Below, piece after piece: positions 8,998 to 18,010 of a DNA stretch of 40,466 bases. The stretch lies in contig MERE01000101.1 in assembly GCA_001771975.1 (NCBI GenBank), forward strand, positions 1 to 40,466. The letters are read 5' to 3'. Under the pieces are notes generated by a model. That model was not told the DNA's origin and did no database searches. It saw only the letters and a list, made by a program, of their open reading frames with translations. Position 1 is the first letter of the stretch; each line of letters opens with the position of its first letter. The position numbers were made by a program, and so were the translations under genes. This DNA comes from Betaproteobacteria bacterium RIFCSPLOWO2_02_FULL_68_150 (GTDB lineage: Bacteria > Pseudomonadota > Gammaproteobacteria > Burkholderiales > SG8-39).

Positions 8998-11495
8998 CAG
9001 TCCTCCTTGACCGCGCGCACGGGCGCCATGCCGGTGGCTTCGCGGCCGGAGACGTAGGCGGTGAGCAACGCCAATCCTATGAGCAGCAGCGACAATCCCG
9101 CCAGCAGGCCGTAGGGCAGATGCAGTTCCATGCCCCAGTTGAACGATTGGCGGTTGACTACATACACCAGCACCAGGCTGATGAGGGCGCCCAGTACCAG
9201 CCCCGCCGCCACGCCGAGCAGGGCCAGCAACCCGCCCTCGGCGGCGAGCATCGAGTTGATCTGCGCGCGCGTCATGCCGAGGTGGCGCAGCATGCCGAAT
9301 TCGCGGCGCCGCGACAGCACGATCGCGGCGACGCTCGATGAAAGGCCGAACAGACCCACCAGCACGGCGACCGCCTCGAGCGCATAGGTCACGGCAAAGG
9401 TGCGGTCGAACAGCCGCAGCGAAATGTCGCGGATCTCCCCGGGCGCCGCCATCTCGAGCAATTCGCCGCCCGGCAGCGCGCGCAGCGCCTGCATCGTGTC
9501 CGCTACGCTCGCTCCGGGCGCCAGCCAGAGCGTGGCGTCGTTGCTGCGCCGGTCGCCGGTCAGCTCTACGTAGAGCGCACGCTCCAGGACGATCGCGCCG
9601 TGCTGCCTGAGATAGTCGCGCCAGACGCCGGCAACCACGAACGGGTGATTGCGGCCGCCGACCGGCAGCGCGATGCGCTCACCGGGTGCGTAGCCGTACA
9701 GGTCCGCTACCGCCTCCGAGACCCAGGCCGGCGGCGGATCATCGCGCCTGCGTTGGTGGCGAGCGCCCACGAGCGGAAACACGAGCGCCGTCCCCTCGCG
9801 CGTCAGGTCGCGCGCCATGAGCGCGATCGGCGGGCGCCTCGCGTCGAGCGTGATGCGTCCGCTGCGGAGGAACTCCGCGCGCTGCACTTGCGGCAGCGCT
9901 TTCACGCGCACCTCGAGTTCCGGCTCGAGCCAGGCGGTCTCGCCGGCATGCGTGGTCCTGACGTACAGGTCAGCCGGCAGGACCGCGTCGAGCCACTGCT
10001 CGACCGAACTGCGCAGCGAAGCCACCATGATCGCCATCGCCACCATGAGCGAAAAGCTCGCCACGATCGCCGCGAGACTGACCATCGCCTGTCCGGGCGC
10101 GGCACGCAATTGCGCGAGCGCGAGCGCATACGGTACGCGCGCCGTGAGCGGGAGGCGCGCGAGCGCCGCCTGCGACAGCCACGGCATGAGCAGAATGCCG
10201 CCTACGAGCAGGCAGGCAATCGAGAGATAGCCGAACAGCGGAATGCCATCGAGCGGCCCGAATTGCGCCAGCACGGCGCCGGCCGCCAGCAGCGCCGCCC
10301 CCGGCCGCAACCCCGTCGCGCGCGCGAACAGACGCTGCTCGTCGCCGGCCTTGAGCGCCTGCGCCGGCGCCGTGCGCGCGGCATCGAGCGCGGGCAACAG
10401 CGCCCCGCCGGCCGCGATGGCGACGCCCGCGGCGAGATAGGCGATCGCGCTCCCAGCGGGAAAACTCAGCGCGGGCGCGACGCCGCGAAACATGCCCGCG
10501 CCGAGATCCGCGCCCGCAAAGCGCAGCGCCGCGCCGGCGAGCGCATAGCCGAGGGCGAGACCCGTCGCACTGCCGAGCACGCCGATCGCCGCCGCCTCGA
10601 CCAGCACCAGCCGCGTCACGCCGCGCCGCTCGAGCCCGAGCACGCGCAGCAGGGCATGCTCGCCGCGCCGGCGCGTCACCTCGAGCGCCTGCGCCGAAAA
10701 GACGAGAAAACCGCCCGTGAGAAGCGCCACCAGCGCCAGCACGTTCAGGTTGACGCGATACGCGCGCGACAACGCCGCGCCGCTGTCCTCGGCCATCTCC
10801 ACCGTGCTCACCAAGGTGCCGGCCGGCAGCAGCAAGGCGATGCGCGTGCGCATCGCCTCGCGATCGACGCCTGGCGCGAGGCGCAGGTCGACCCGGTTGA
10901 GCTGCCCGATCCGGTCGAGGCGCCATTGCGCCGTGGCGACGTCGGTGAGCGCGGCGGCGCCGCGCAAGGCCGACGCCGGCAGCACGCCCGCGATCTCCAG
11001 CTCTACGATGTCGAGCCCGGCCACGATGCGCAGCTTTTCTCCGGCGCCGAGCGCCAGCCGATCGGACGCCGCTGCCGAAAGGAAAACGACATCCGGCCGC
11101 AGCAGCTCGATGCGCCGCGCCGGATCGTCGGCGAACAGGGCCGGCTGCATTCGCGCCGCGCGCAGCGCATCGATCCCAACCAGGCGAATGGTGCGCTCGC
11201 CCGCGGCGAGACCGGCTTCGGCCTCAAGCACAGGACTCGCCGCCGCCACGCCGTCGAATTTCGCGAGCTGCACGTAGAGCGCCTCGTCGAATCCGCTGCG
11301 GCCGCCGCGCACCACCAGATCGGCTTCGCCGGCCAGCGAGCGCACGCCGGCGCCCAGCTCCTCCACCGCCGCGCGATTGATCAGGCTGACGGCAAAGCCG
11401 AGCGCTACGCCGAGCGCAATCCCGGCAATCGACAGCGCGGTGCGGCCCCACTGGTGGGCGAAGCGCGCGTTGAGAACGATGGCCAGGCGCCACAT
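8994..11495 (-). CDS. ABC transporter permease, FtsX-type (two FtsX/MacB core regions)
   Basis: 833 aa: MWRLAIVLNARFAHQWGRTALSIAGIALGVALGFAVSLINRAAVEEL... and C-terminal SRRREFGMLRHLGMTRAQINSMLAAEGGLLALLGVAAGLVLGALIS; overlaps attH-like gene by 4 nt. Confidence 0.88.
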   Translation of the reverse strand: MWRLAIVLNARFAHQWGRTALSIAGIALGVALGFAVSLINRAAVEELGAGVRSLAGEADLVVRGGRSGFDEALYVQLAKFDGVAAASPVLEAEAGLAAGERTIRLVGIDALRAARMQPALFADDPARRIELLRPDVVFLSAAASDRLALGAGEKLRIVAGLDIVELEIAGVLPASALRGAAALTDVATAQWRLDRIGQLNRVDLRLAPGVDREAMRTRIALLLPAGTLVSTVEMAEDSGAALSRAYRVNLNVLALVALLTGGFLVFSAQALEVTRRRGEHALLRVLGLERRGVTRLVLVEAAAIGVLGSATGLALGYALAGAALRFAGADLGAGMFRGVAPALSFPAGSAIAYLAAGVAIAAGGALLPALDAARTAPAQALKAGDEQRLFARATGLRPGAALLAAGAVLAQFGPLDGIPLFGYLSIACLLVGGILLMPWLSQAALARLPLTARVPYALALAQLRAAPGQAMVSLAAIVASFSLMVAMAIMVASLRSSVEQWLDAVLPADLYVRTTHAGETAWLEPELEVRVKALPQVQRAEFLRSGRITLDARRPPIALMARDLTREGTALVFPLVGARHQRRRDDPPPAWVSEAVADLYGYAPGERIALPVGGRNHPFVVAGVWRDYLRQHGAIVLERALYVELTGDRRSNDATLWLAPGASVADTMQALRALPGGELLEMAAPGEIRDISLRLFDRTFAVTYALEAVAVLVGLFGLSSSVAAIVLSRRREFGMLRHLGMTRAQINSMLAAEGGLLALLGVAAGLVLGALISLVLVYVVNRQSFNWGMELHLPYGLLAGLSLLLIGLALLTAYVSGREATGMAPVRAVKEDW

Positions 11496-11539
11496 GGCCC
11501 GTATCTTAATCGCCCGGGAGTGTTAGCCTTTGCGTCGCC

Positions 11540-13084
11540 ATGGGGCATATGCGGAGCATCGGCAGACGGGTCCTGGCTGATGTCGTGCTCGGGAATCTTG
11601 CGGGTGCGGTCCTCACTTTCCTTTATTTCCAGCTCCTCGACCCGGCAGCGCACGAGGGCGTCGGCCGCGTCGAGCGCGACGACCTGCTGTTCTTCGTGTT
11701 CGCTTCGGCCGCGATCGTCGCCGTCGGCTTCGCGTCCAGCGGCGGTTGGGCGCGCGCCGTGCTGAGATTCAGCGGAACGCCGCCGGCGGGAACCGACGGC
11801 GACGAGTTGCGCCGGCGTGCGTTGCTCGTCCCTGGCTTCTTCGCGCTGCTCTCGTTCGCCGCCTGGATGCTGGCGTCGCTCGTTTTCGGCGTGCTGCGGC
11901 CGCTGCTCAGCGACAGCTTCGCGGCCGGGCGGGCGCTGCGGCAGATCTTCGGCATCCTGTTCGTCTCCGGCACCATGGTCACGGCGCTCGTGTTTTTCCG
12001 CGTCGAGCGGCTGTGGCGCGACGAACTGCCGCGCTTTTTTCCCGACGGCGTCCTGAGCCCGATTCCGGTGCCGCGCTTGCGCGTACGCACGCGCATGCTG
12101 GTCGTCTTCCTGCTCATCGGCCTGCTGCCGCTCGCGGTGCTCGCGGTTGCGGCGCTCACCCGTGCGCGCGCCTTGCTCTCGGCCGATCCCGCGACCGCCG
12201 AAGAGATCATCCACAACCTGATCCTGGTCGTCAGCCTGCTCGCCGCCGCCGGCCTGCTGTTGTCGCTTCGGCTCGCGACCGCGCTCGCAGCGAGCGTTGC
12301 GCGTCCCTTGAGCGAGCTGCAGGCCGCCATGGCCCGCGTCGAGCGCGGTGCGCTCGATACACGCTGCGCGGTGCTGTCGAACGACGAGATCGGCGCGTTT
12401 GCCGAAGGATTCAACCGCATGGTCGCCGGACTGCGCGAACGCGAGGTGATCCGGGAAACCTTCGGCAAGTACATCAGTCCGGAAGTGCGCGACGAGATCC
12501 TCGCCGGACGCGTGCCTCTGGCCGGGGCGCTGCGCGAGGTTACGGTCCTCTTCGCGGACCTGCGCGACTTCACGCCCTGGGTCGAATCGACGCCCGCGAC
12601 CGAAGTGGTGGCCGACCTCAACGCCTACTTTACCGAGATGGACGGCGCAATCCGGGCGCATCGCGGCCTGGTGCTGCAGTTCATCGGCGACGAGATCGAG
12701 GCCGTGTTCGGGGCTCCGATCGCGGATCCGCAGCACGCCGATTCGGCGCTGCGCGCGGCGCTCGAGATGCGTCGCCGGCTCGAAGCCTGGAACGCCGCAC
12801 GGCGCGCGGCCGGCAAGATCGCCCTTCGGCATGGCATCGGAATCCATACCGGTACCGTGCTCGCCGGCAACATCGGCAGCGGCGAGCGCCTGTCGTACGC
12901 GCTGGTGGGCGATGCAGTGAATCTCGCCTCGCGCATCCAGTCGCTCAACAAGCAGCTCGGCACCGACGTTCTCGTCAGCGGAGCCACGCGGCAACGCCTC
13001 GGCAGCGGGTTCGACCTTTCGGCCCTGCCCGCGGTGCGGGTGAAAGGCCGCTCAGCGGAAGTCGAGGTCTACGCGGTCGCCTGA
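11540..13084 (+). CDS. Membrane adenylate/guanylate cyclase (HAMP + class III cyclase domain)
   Basis: 514 aa; N-terminal TM segments, HAMP-like region RPLSELQAAMARVERGALDTRCAVLSNDEIGAFAEGFNRMVAGLRERE, cyclase VTVLFADLRDFTPW...FIGDEIEAVFGAP...GIGIHTGTVLAGNIGSGERLSYALVGDAVNLASRIQ. Confidence 0.93.
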   Translation: MGHMRSIGRRVLADVVLGNLAGAVLTFLYFQLLDPAAHEGVGRVERDDLLFFVFASAAIVAVGFASSGGWARAVLRFSGTPPAGTDGDELRRRALLVPGFFALLSFAAWMLASLVFGVLRPLLSDSFAAGRALRQIFGILFVSGTMVTALVFFRVERLWRDELPRFFPDGVLSPIPVPRLRVRTRMLVVFLLIGLLPLAVLAVAALTRARALLSADPATAEEIIHNLILVVSLLAAAGLLLSLRLATALAASVARPLSELQAAMARVERGALDTRCAVLSNDEIGAFAEGFNRMVAGLREREVIRETFGKYISPEVRDEILAGRVPLAGALREVTVLFADLRDFTPWVESTPATEVVADLNAYFTEMDGAIRAHRGLVLQFIGDEIEAVFGAPIADPQHADSALRAALEMRRRLEAWNAARRAAGKIALRHGIGIHTGTVLAGNIGSGERLSYALVGDAVNLASRIQSLNKQLGTDVLVSGATRQRLGSGFDLSALPAVRVKGRSAEVEVYAVA

Positions 13085-13159
13085 GCGCTCAGCGCTGCGC
13101 GAGCGCATTTTCGAAACGCTTCAACGTGTCCCCGGGCGCGGGAAATTCTTCGGGACATC

Positions 13160-14140
13160 CTAGTCGATAACGCGGTGGGCGCGCTTCAGCAGCGCCGCCG
13201 GCAGCGTCAGTCCGAGCGCGCCCGCTGTCTTGAGGTTGAGCACCAACTCGAACTTTTCCGACTGCTCGACGGCAATCGCGGCGGGCTGCGCTCCCTTCAG
13301 GATGCGGCTCGCAATCCGGGCGCCACGCCGCAGCGAATCGGCGATATCGGCGCCATAGGTCAGCAGCGCGCCGGCGTCGGCCCATTCGACGCGGTGTGCG
13401 ACCAGCGCGAGCCCGTTGCGCGCCGCGAACATTCCGATGTCGCGCCGGCGCGCAAACAGCGTCAGCGAGGAGCCCACCACCACCACCGTGACGCCATCGC
13501 GCCGGAAGCCGGCGAGAAGCTTGGCCACTGCCTCGTAGTTCGTGAACTCCGCCAGCGAAAGTTCCAATTTGGCGCGTTGCGCGGCGTCCTGGTGTGCCTG
13601 CTTCTGGCGTTCGTAGTCGGGGGCACGGCGATCGAGGAGGTATCCAATTCGTCCCACGCCCGGCCGCGCCTCCTTGAGCAGAGCAAACCGCCTTGCAACC
13701 ACGTTGCCGGACGCCCGTTGCACGCCGGTGGCATTGCGCCCCGGCCGCGCCAGCGACGCCACCAGTCCGCTCGTCACCGGGTCCGAAGTCGTCGTGAACA
13801 CGACCGGCAGCTTGTCGGTCACCTTGATCGCCGCCAGCGCAATACTGGCGCTGGTCGCAAAGATCAGATCCGGCCCGCGATCGGCGGCAACGGACACCAG
13901 CTGTTCCAGGTAATCCCGCATGCCGCGACCGGAAAGGCGTTCATAGGCGATGTTGCGGTCTTCCACCCATCCGAGGCGGCGCATCTCGTCGAAAAACGGC
14001 CGCACCGCCGGCTCGTCGTCCTCGGCATCGCCGGCGAACAGGACCACCACCCGCGCCTGGCGCGCCGGCTGCGCCCAGGCGGCACGCGGTGCCGCGAGGC
14101 TGACGCCGATCGCAGCGAGCAACGCCCTTCGCGAGTTCAA
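13160..14140 (-). CDS. ABC transporter substrate-binding protein (ABC_sub_bind family), possibly lipoprotein/secreted
   Basis: 326 aa; signal-like N-terminus MNSRRALLAAIGVSLAAPRAAWAQPA; RLGWVEDRNIAYERLSGRG...LVSVAADRGPDLIFATSASIALAAIKVTDKLPVVFTTTSDPV. Confidence 0.88.
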   Translation of the reverse strand: MNSRRALLAAIGVSLAAPRAAWAQPARQARVVVLFAGDAEDDEPAVRPFFDEMRRLGWVEDRNIAYERLSGRGMRDYLEQLVSVAADRGPDLIFATSASIALAAIKVTDKLPVVFTTTSDPVTSGLVASLARPGRNATGVQRASGNVVARRFALLKEARPGVGRIGYLLDRRAPDYERQKQAHQDAAQRAKLELSLAEFTNYEAVAKLLAGFRRDGVTVVVVGSSLTLFARRRDIGMFAARNGLALVAHRVEWADAGALLTYGADIADSLRRGARIASRILKGAQPAAIAVEQSEKFELVLNLKTAGALGLTLPAALLKRAHRVID

Positions 14141-14152
14141 GCCTGCGACCTC

Positions 14153-15169
14153 CTAGAACCCTTCCAGCACCAGCTTGCCGACCACGTGCCCCTGTTCGAG
14201 CCGCTGGTGCGCCCGCTTCAGGTTGGCGGCATTGATGCTGCCCAGATTTTCCTTCAGCGTGGAGCGCAGCAGCTCCACCTCGACGAGCGCCGCGGCTTCG
14301 CAGAGCAGTTCGTGCTGCGCGATCATGTCGGCAGTGCCGAAGCTCGAGCGCGTGAACATGCCCTCCCACGAAAAGGCGAGGCTCTTCGGCTGCAGCAGCG
14401 CGAGATCCACGGGCCGCGCGTTGCGCACGATCGAGCCGATGCGGCCCTGCGGCTTGACCAGCCTGGGAAACTCCGCGAAGTAGCGGTCGGTGTCGCTGAA
14501 GCACACCACGTAGTCGACCTCCGGCTCGCCGAGCGCCTGCAACTGCTCGGGCAGCGCTCGCGTGTGATCGATCGTGGCATCGGCGCCGAGCGACCTGACC
14601 CACGCCGTCGACTCGGGTCTCGAGGCGGTTGCAATCACCTTCAGTTTCGCCAGTCGTTTCGCGAGCTGGATCGCGATCGAGCCGACGCCGCCCGCGCCGC
14701 CCAGAATCAGCAACGAGCGTCCGGCATGCGCACCGGATTTCGAGATTCCCATGCGCTCGAACATCAGCTCCCAGGCAGTGATCGTGGTGAGCGGCAGCGC
14801 GGCCGCCTCGGCAAACGACAGCGTCGCCGGTTTCCTGCCGACGATGCGCTCGTCGACGAGCTGAAACTCGCAGTTCGCGCCCGGGCGCACGATGCTGCCG
14901 GCGTAGTAGACCTCGTCGCCCGGACTGAACAGGGTCGCTTCCGGCCCCGCTGCCCGCACCACGCCTGCGGCATCCCAGCCGAGGATGCGCGGTGTCGTTT
15001 CCGCGGTGTCCTTCGGCGCGCGCTGCTTCGTGTCCAGCGGGTTCACCGAAACGGCCTTCACCTCGACCAGCAGCTCGCGCGCCTCGGCGACGGGCGTCTC
15101 GACGTCGAGATCGAGCAGCGCATCGGGATGGTCGATCGGAAGATAGCGGTACAGGCCGACGGCTTTCAT
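14153..15169 (-). CDS. Zinc-binding alcohol dehydrogenase/quinone oxidoreductase family (MDR) protein
   Basis: 338 aa; MKAVGLYRYLPIDHPDALLDLDVETP...ILGWDAAGVV...LLILGGAGGVGSIAIQLAKRLAKLKVIATASRPES. Confidence 0.9.
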   Translation of the reverse strand: MKAVGLYRYLPIDHPDALLDLDVETPVAEARELLVEVKAVSVNPLDTKQRAPKDTAETTPRILGWDAAGVVRAAGPEATLFSPGDEVYYAGSIVRPGANCEFQLVDERIVGRKPATLSFAEAAALPLTTITAWELMFERMGISKSGAHAGRSLLILGGAGGVGSIAIQLAKRLAKLKVIATASRPESTAWVRSLGADATIDHTRALPEQLQALGEPEVDYVVCFSDTDRYFAEFPRLVKPQGRIGSIVRNARPVDLALLQPKSLAFSWEGMFTRSSFGTADMIAQHELLCEAAALVEVELLRSTLKENLGSINAANLKRAHQRLEQGHVVGKLVLEGF

Positions 15170-15227
15170 GCGGGGTTCGGCAACGGGGTCAGAGTAAAAT
15201 CCTGCCGAATCATAACGCCCATTCTAA

Positions 15228-16910
15228 ATGGCCAAGCCTTCCCGGAGCCCGCAGCCGCCGTCCAGCTCCAATTTCATCCGCCAGATCATCGAGGCCGACC
15301 TCGCCTCGGGCAAGCACAAGCGCATTTGCACGCGTTTTCCGCCCGAGCCGAACGGTTACCTGCATTTCGGCCATGCCAAGTCGATCTGCCTCAACTTCGG
15401 GCTGGCGAAAGACTATGGCGGACGCTGCAACCTGCGCTTTGACGACACCAACCCGGAGAAGGAGGAGCAGGAGTACGTCGATTCGATCATCGATGCGGTG
15501 AAATGGCTGGGATTCGACTTCGGCGGCGCGGCGCTCTACGCGAGCGACTACTTCGACTTCATGTATCGCGCCGCCGAGTATCTGGTCGAGTCCGGCCACG
15601 CCTACGTCGACAGCCAGTCCGCCGAGGAGATGCGCGCCAGCCGCGGCACGTTTTCCGAGCCCGGCCGGGACAGCCCCTGTCGCATCCGCTCCCCGGCGGA
15701 GAACCTGCGCCTGTTGCGCGAGATGAGGGACGGGAAACACGCCGACGGCGCGCACGTGCTGCGCGCCAGGATCGACATGGCCTCGCCCAACATCAACCTG
15801 CGCGATCCGGTGATTTACCGCATCAAGAAAGCAACGCACCATCGTACCGGCGACACGTGGTGCCTCTACCCGATGTACACCTACGCGCATCCGATCGAGG
15901 ACGCGCTCGAGCACGTCACGCACTCGGTGTGCACGCTCGAGTTCGAGGACCAGCGGCCGTTCTACGACTGGCTGCTCGAGCGCCTCGCCGAGGGCGGCCT
16001 GCTCAAGCGGCCGCTGCCGCAGCAGATCGAGTTCGCGCGCCTCAACCTCACCTACGTCGTGTTGTCCAAGCGCAAGCTGGTCCAGTTGGTCCAGGAAGGC
16101 CATGTCGAGGGCTGGGATGATCCGCGCATGCCGACACTCATGGGCGCGCGCCGGCGCGGCTACACCGCCGAAGGGTTGCGCCGCTTCGCGGAACGCATCG
16201 GCGTCTCGAAGGCGAACCAGCTGATCGATCTTGCGGTGCTCGAGGACTGCATGCGCGAGCACCTGAACGAGGTCGCGCCGCGCCGCATGGCGGTGCTCGA
16301 CCCGGTGAAACTGGTGATCGAGAACTATCCCGATGATCGCGAAGAACAGGTGGACGTTCCCAATCATCCGCAGAAACCCGACTGGGGCAGGCGCCAGGTG
16401 CCGTTTGCGAGGGAACTGTGGATCGAGCGCGAGGACTTCATGGCAACGCCGCCCAAGGGCTACTTCCGGTTGTTTCCGGGCAATCGGGTGCGCCTGCGCT
16501 ATGCCTACGTCGTGGAGTGCATCGGGTACGACGTCGCGACAGAAACGGTTCGCTGCAGGCTGTTCGAAGATTCGCGCTCGGGAACGCCCGGCGCGGACCA
16601 GTACAAAGTGAAGGGCAACATCCACTGGGTGAGCGTCAAGCACGCCGGCGCCGCCGCAGTCGGGCTCTACGACCGCCTGTTCAAGGTACCGAACCCCGGT
16701 GGCGGCGAGCGGGATTTCCTGCTCGATCTCAATCCGGATTCGAAGAAGATGATCACGGCGAAACTCGAGCCCGCCCTGCGCAATGCGCAGGCGGGCGAAT
16801 GCGTGCAGTTCGAGCGGCACGGCTATTTCGTGGTCGACGGGCCGGATTCGGCGCCCGGCGCGCTGCAATTCAATCGCGCGGTGACTTTGAGGGATTCGTG
16901 GAGCCGGTAG
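15228..16910 (+). CDS. glnS: Glutaminyl-tRNA synthetase
   Basis: 560 aa; NFIRQIIEADLASGKHKRICTRFPPEPNGYLHFGHAKSICLNFGLAKDYGG (HIGH-type motif HFGH), VVLSKRKLVQLV (KMSKS-type motif), WDDPRMPTLMGARRRGYTAEGLRRF. Confidence 0.97.
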   Translation: MAKPSRSPQPPSSSNFIRQIIEADLASGKHKRICTRFPPEPNGYLHFGHAKSICLNFGLAKDYGGRCNLRFDDTNPEKEEQEYVDSIIDAVKWLGFDFGGAALYASDYFDFMYRAAEYLVESGHAYVDSQSAEEMRASRGTFSEPGRDSPCRIRSPAENLRLLREMRDGKHADGAHVLRARIDMASPNINLRDPVIYRIKKATHHRTGDTWCLYPMYTYAHPIEDALEHVTHSVCTLEFEDQRPFYDWLLERLAEGGLLKRPLPQQIEFARLNLTYVVLSKRKLVQLVQEGHVEGWDDPRMPTLMGARRRGYTAEGLRRFAERIGVSKANQLIDLAVLEDCMREHLNEVAPRRMAVLDPVKLVIENYPDDREEQVDVPNHPQKPDWGRRQVPFARELWIEREDFMATPPKGYFRLFPGNRVRLRYAYVVECIGYDVATETVRCRLFEDSRSGTPGADQYKVKGNIHWVSVKHAGAAAVGLYDRLFKVPNPGGGERDFLLDLNPDSKKMITAKLEPALRNAQAGECVQFERHGYFVVDGPDSAPGALQFNRAVTLRDSWSR

Positions 16911-16937
16911 CACTGGCGCGCCAAGCGTTTGATTTGA

Positions 16938-16966
16938 TTGACGGAGTGTCGTAATACCTGTATAAA
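16938..16966 (+). promoter_or_regulatory. Sigma70-like promoter for the cold-shock gene (TTGACG-N17-TATAAA)
   Basis: Direct reading: -35 TTGACG 16938-16943, 17-nt spacer, -10 TATAAA 16961-16966; predicts a roughly 130-nt leader before the csp ATG at 17107. Confidence 0.75.
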
Positions 16967-16972
16967 CGACCG

Positions 16973-17106
16973 GGCAGGATTCTCAAGCAGTGAAAAGGCC
17001 GGTCAGGCGGTAGCGTTCGCGCTGTGCTCATCAGGTAGATTTTCTCTTCCTTGATTTTCCGCAGGGCAGATCGCCCTTTTCTTTCATTCAGATCGAGGAC
17101 ACAGAC
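16973..17106 (+). promoter_or_regulatory. Long 5' leader of cold-shock gene (candidate thermo-responsive UTR)
   Basis: About 134 nt between predicted TSS and ATG, with hairpin AGGGC-AGATC-GCCCT (17063-17077) followed by a T-rich run; long structured leaders are characteristic of cspA-type mRNAs. Confidence 0.5.
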
Positions 17107-17310
17107 ATGAGTACCGGTACCGTGAAATGGTTCAACGACGCCAAGGGTTTTGGATTCATCACGCCTGACGACGGCGGCAAAGACCTCTTCGTTCACTTTT
17201 CTGCCATCCAGGCCGGCGGCTTCAAGTCGCTGAAGGAAAACGACAAGGTGCAGTTCGACGTGGGCCAGGGCGCGAAGGGTCCGAACGCCACCAACGTCAA
17301 GCCGCTGTAA
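17107..17310 (+). CDS. Cold-shock protein (CspA family)
   Basis: 67 aa [70 protein letters not shown]1 KGFGFI and RNP2 LFVHF. Confidence 0.97.
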   Translation: MSTGTVKWFNDAKGFGFITPDDGGKDLFVHFSAIQAGGFKSLKENDKVQFDVGQGAKGPNATNVKPL

Positions 17311-17326
17311 TGAGGCAGGCAGGCTG

Positions 17327-17355
17327 AAAAAGGCCCGGACTTCCGGGCTTTTTTT
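17327..17355 (+). terminator. Intrinsic terminator after csp, immediately upstream of module copy 1
   Basis: AAAAAGGCCCGGACTTCCGGGCTTTTTTT: GC-rich stem, short loop, T-run. Confidence 0.9.
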
Positions 17356-17375
17356 GTTTCATCGGGGGACTCACC

Positions 17376-17612
17376 ATGCAAATCCTGGCACGCGGCCGAA
17401 TCGCGCACTGGAGCAGGGAAAAGATCGACACCTTGAGCACGCTCGAGCTGCGGCAGCTGCTCGCGAACGCGCAGCGGCTGCAGGAGACGGAAATCGCGGC
17501 GCTCTGCAACGAGTTGCTCGGCGCGCGCCCGAGAGGGCACGGCGTGGTGCGCCGGCAGAAGCCGAAAGGCAAAGCGGGCGCACCGGTTGCGCGCGGCAGG
17601 GCGACGGAATGA
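17376..17612 (+). CDS. Uncharacterised small protein, module copy 1 gene A
   Basis: 78 aa MQILARGRIAHWSREKIDTLSTLELRQLLANAQRLQETEIAALCNELLGARPRGHGVVRRQKPKGKAGAPVARGRATE; SD-like GGGGGA upstream; clearly paralogous to the N-terminus of 22147..22764. Confidence 0.85.
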   Translation: MQILARGRIAHWSREKIDTLSTLELRQLLANAQRLQETEIAALCNELLGARPRGHGVVRRQKPKGKAGAPVARGRATE

Positions 17613-17941
17613 GGAACCCTGTAGCCGTGCGCAGGCGTTACACGATCGGCAGGTACGAAATCGTCGCGCAGCCGATTCCGCACGCTGCGCAGATGTTCCG
17701 CTACACCGTGTTTGTCGACGGCAGGCGCATCGGGACGATGGCCAGCGTGCCCTCGGAGGCCGATTGCGTATCGATGGAGAAGCCGCCGATCGTTCCGCCG
17801 CTGGTGCCCTATCAGGTGGTCTATCGCCCGGGGCGCCCCAAGAAGGGTACCCCGCCGCGCACGACCGGCGATGCGGCTCCGCCGCCGCACGAAGACTTGC
17901 CGCACGGCATGTCGTTTCCCCAGGCCACGGACGAGCGCTAG
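17609..17941 (+). CDS. Uncharacterised small protein, module copy 1 gene B
   Basis: 110 aa from ATG at 17609 (ATGA overlap with gene A): MRNPVAVRRRYTIGRYEIVAQPIPHAAQMFRYTVFVDGRRIGTMASVPSEADCVSMEKPPIVPPLVPYQVVYRPGRPKKG...; paralogous to 22781..23125. Confidence 0.85.
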   Translation: MRNPVAVRRRYTIGRYEIVAQPIPHAAQMFRYTVFVDGRRIGTMASVPSEADCVSMEKPPIVPPLVPYQVVYRPGRPKKGTPPRTTGDAAPPPHEDLPHGMSFPQATDER

Positions 17942-18010
17942 CGGCAGCTTCCCTCTCGCCAACACGCAGCACCGTTGCCAGGTTTCGCGGACTCGCCTAA
18001 GTTCGGCGTC

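Noticed and set aside
9600-11765. 721-aa plus-strand ORF antisense to the FtsX permease
   Set aside because: Arg/His/Gln/Ala-rich low-complexity composition typical of GC-rich shadow ORFs; opposite frame encodes a clear FtsX permease.
13160-14140. Orphan ABC_sub_bind protein as a novel system
   Set aside because: Solitary binding proteins of this family are common in betaproteobacteria; nothing else unusual around it.
13175-15442. 755-aa plus-strand ORF
   Set aside because: Antisense to the ABC_sub_bind and MDR genes, which have clear family signatures.
15210-16913. 567-aa minus-strand ORF opposite glnS
   Set aside because: Exact mirror of the glnS coding region; shadow ORF.
16870-17196. 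108-aa minus ORF across the csp promoter/leader
   Set aside because: Antisense to csp leader and start; no SD or family signature; region better explained as promoter + 5' UTR.
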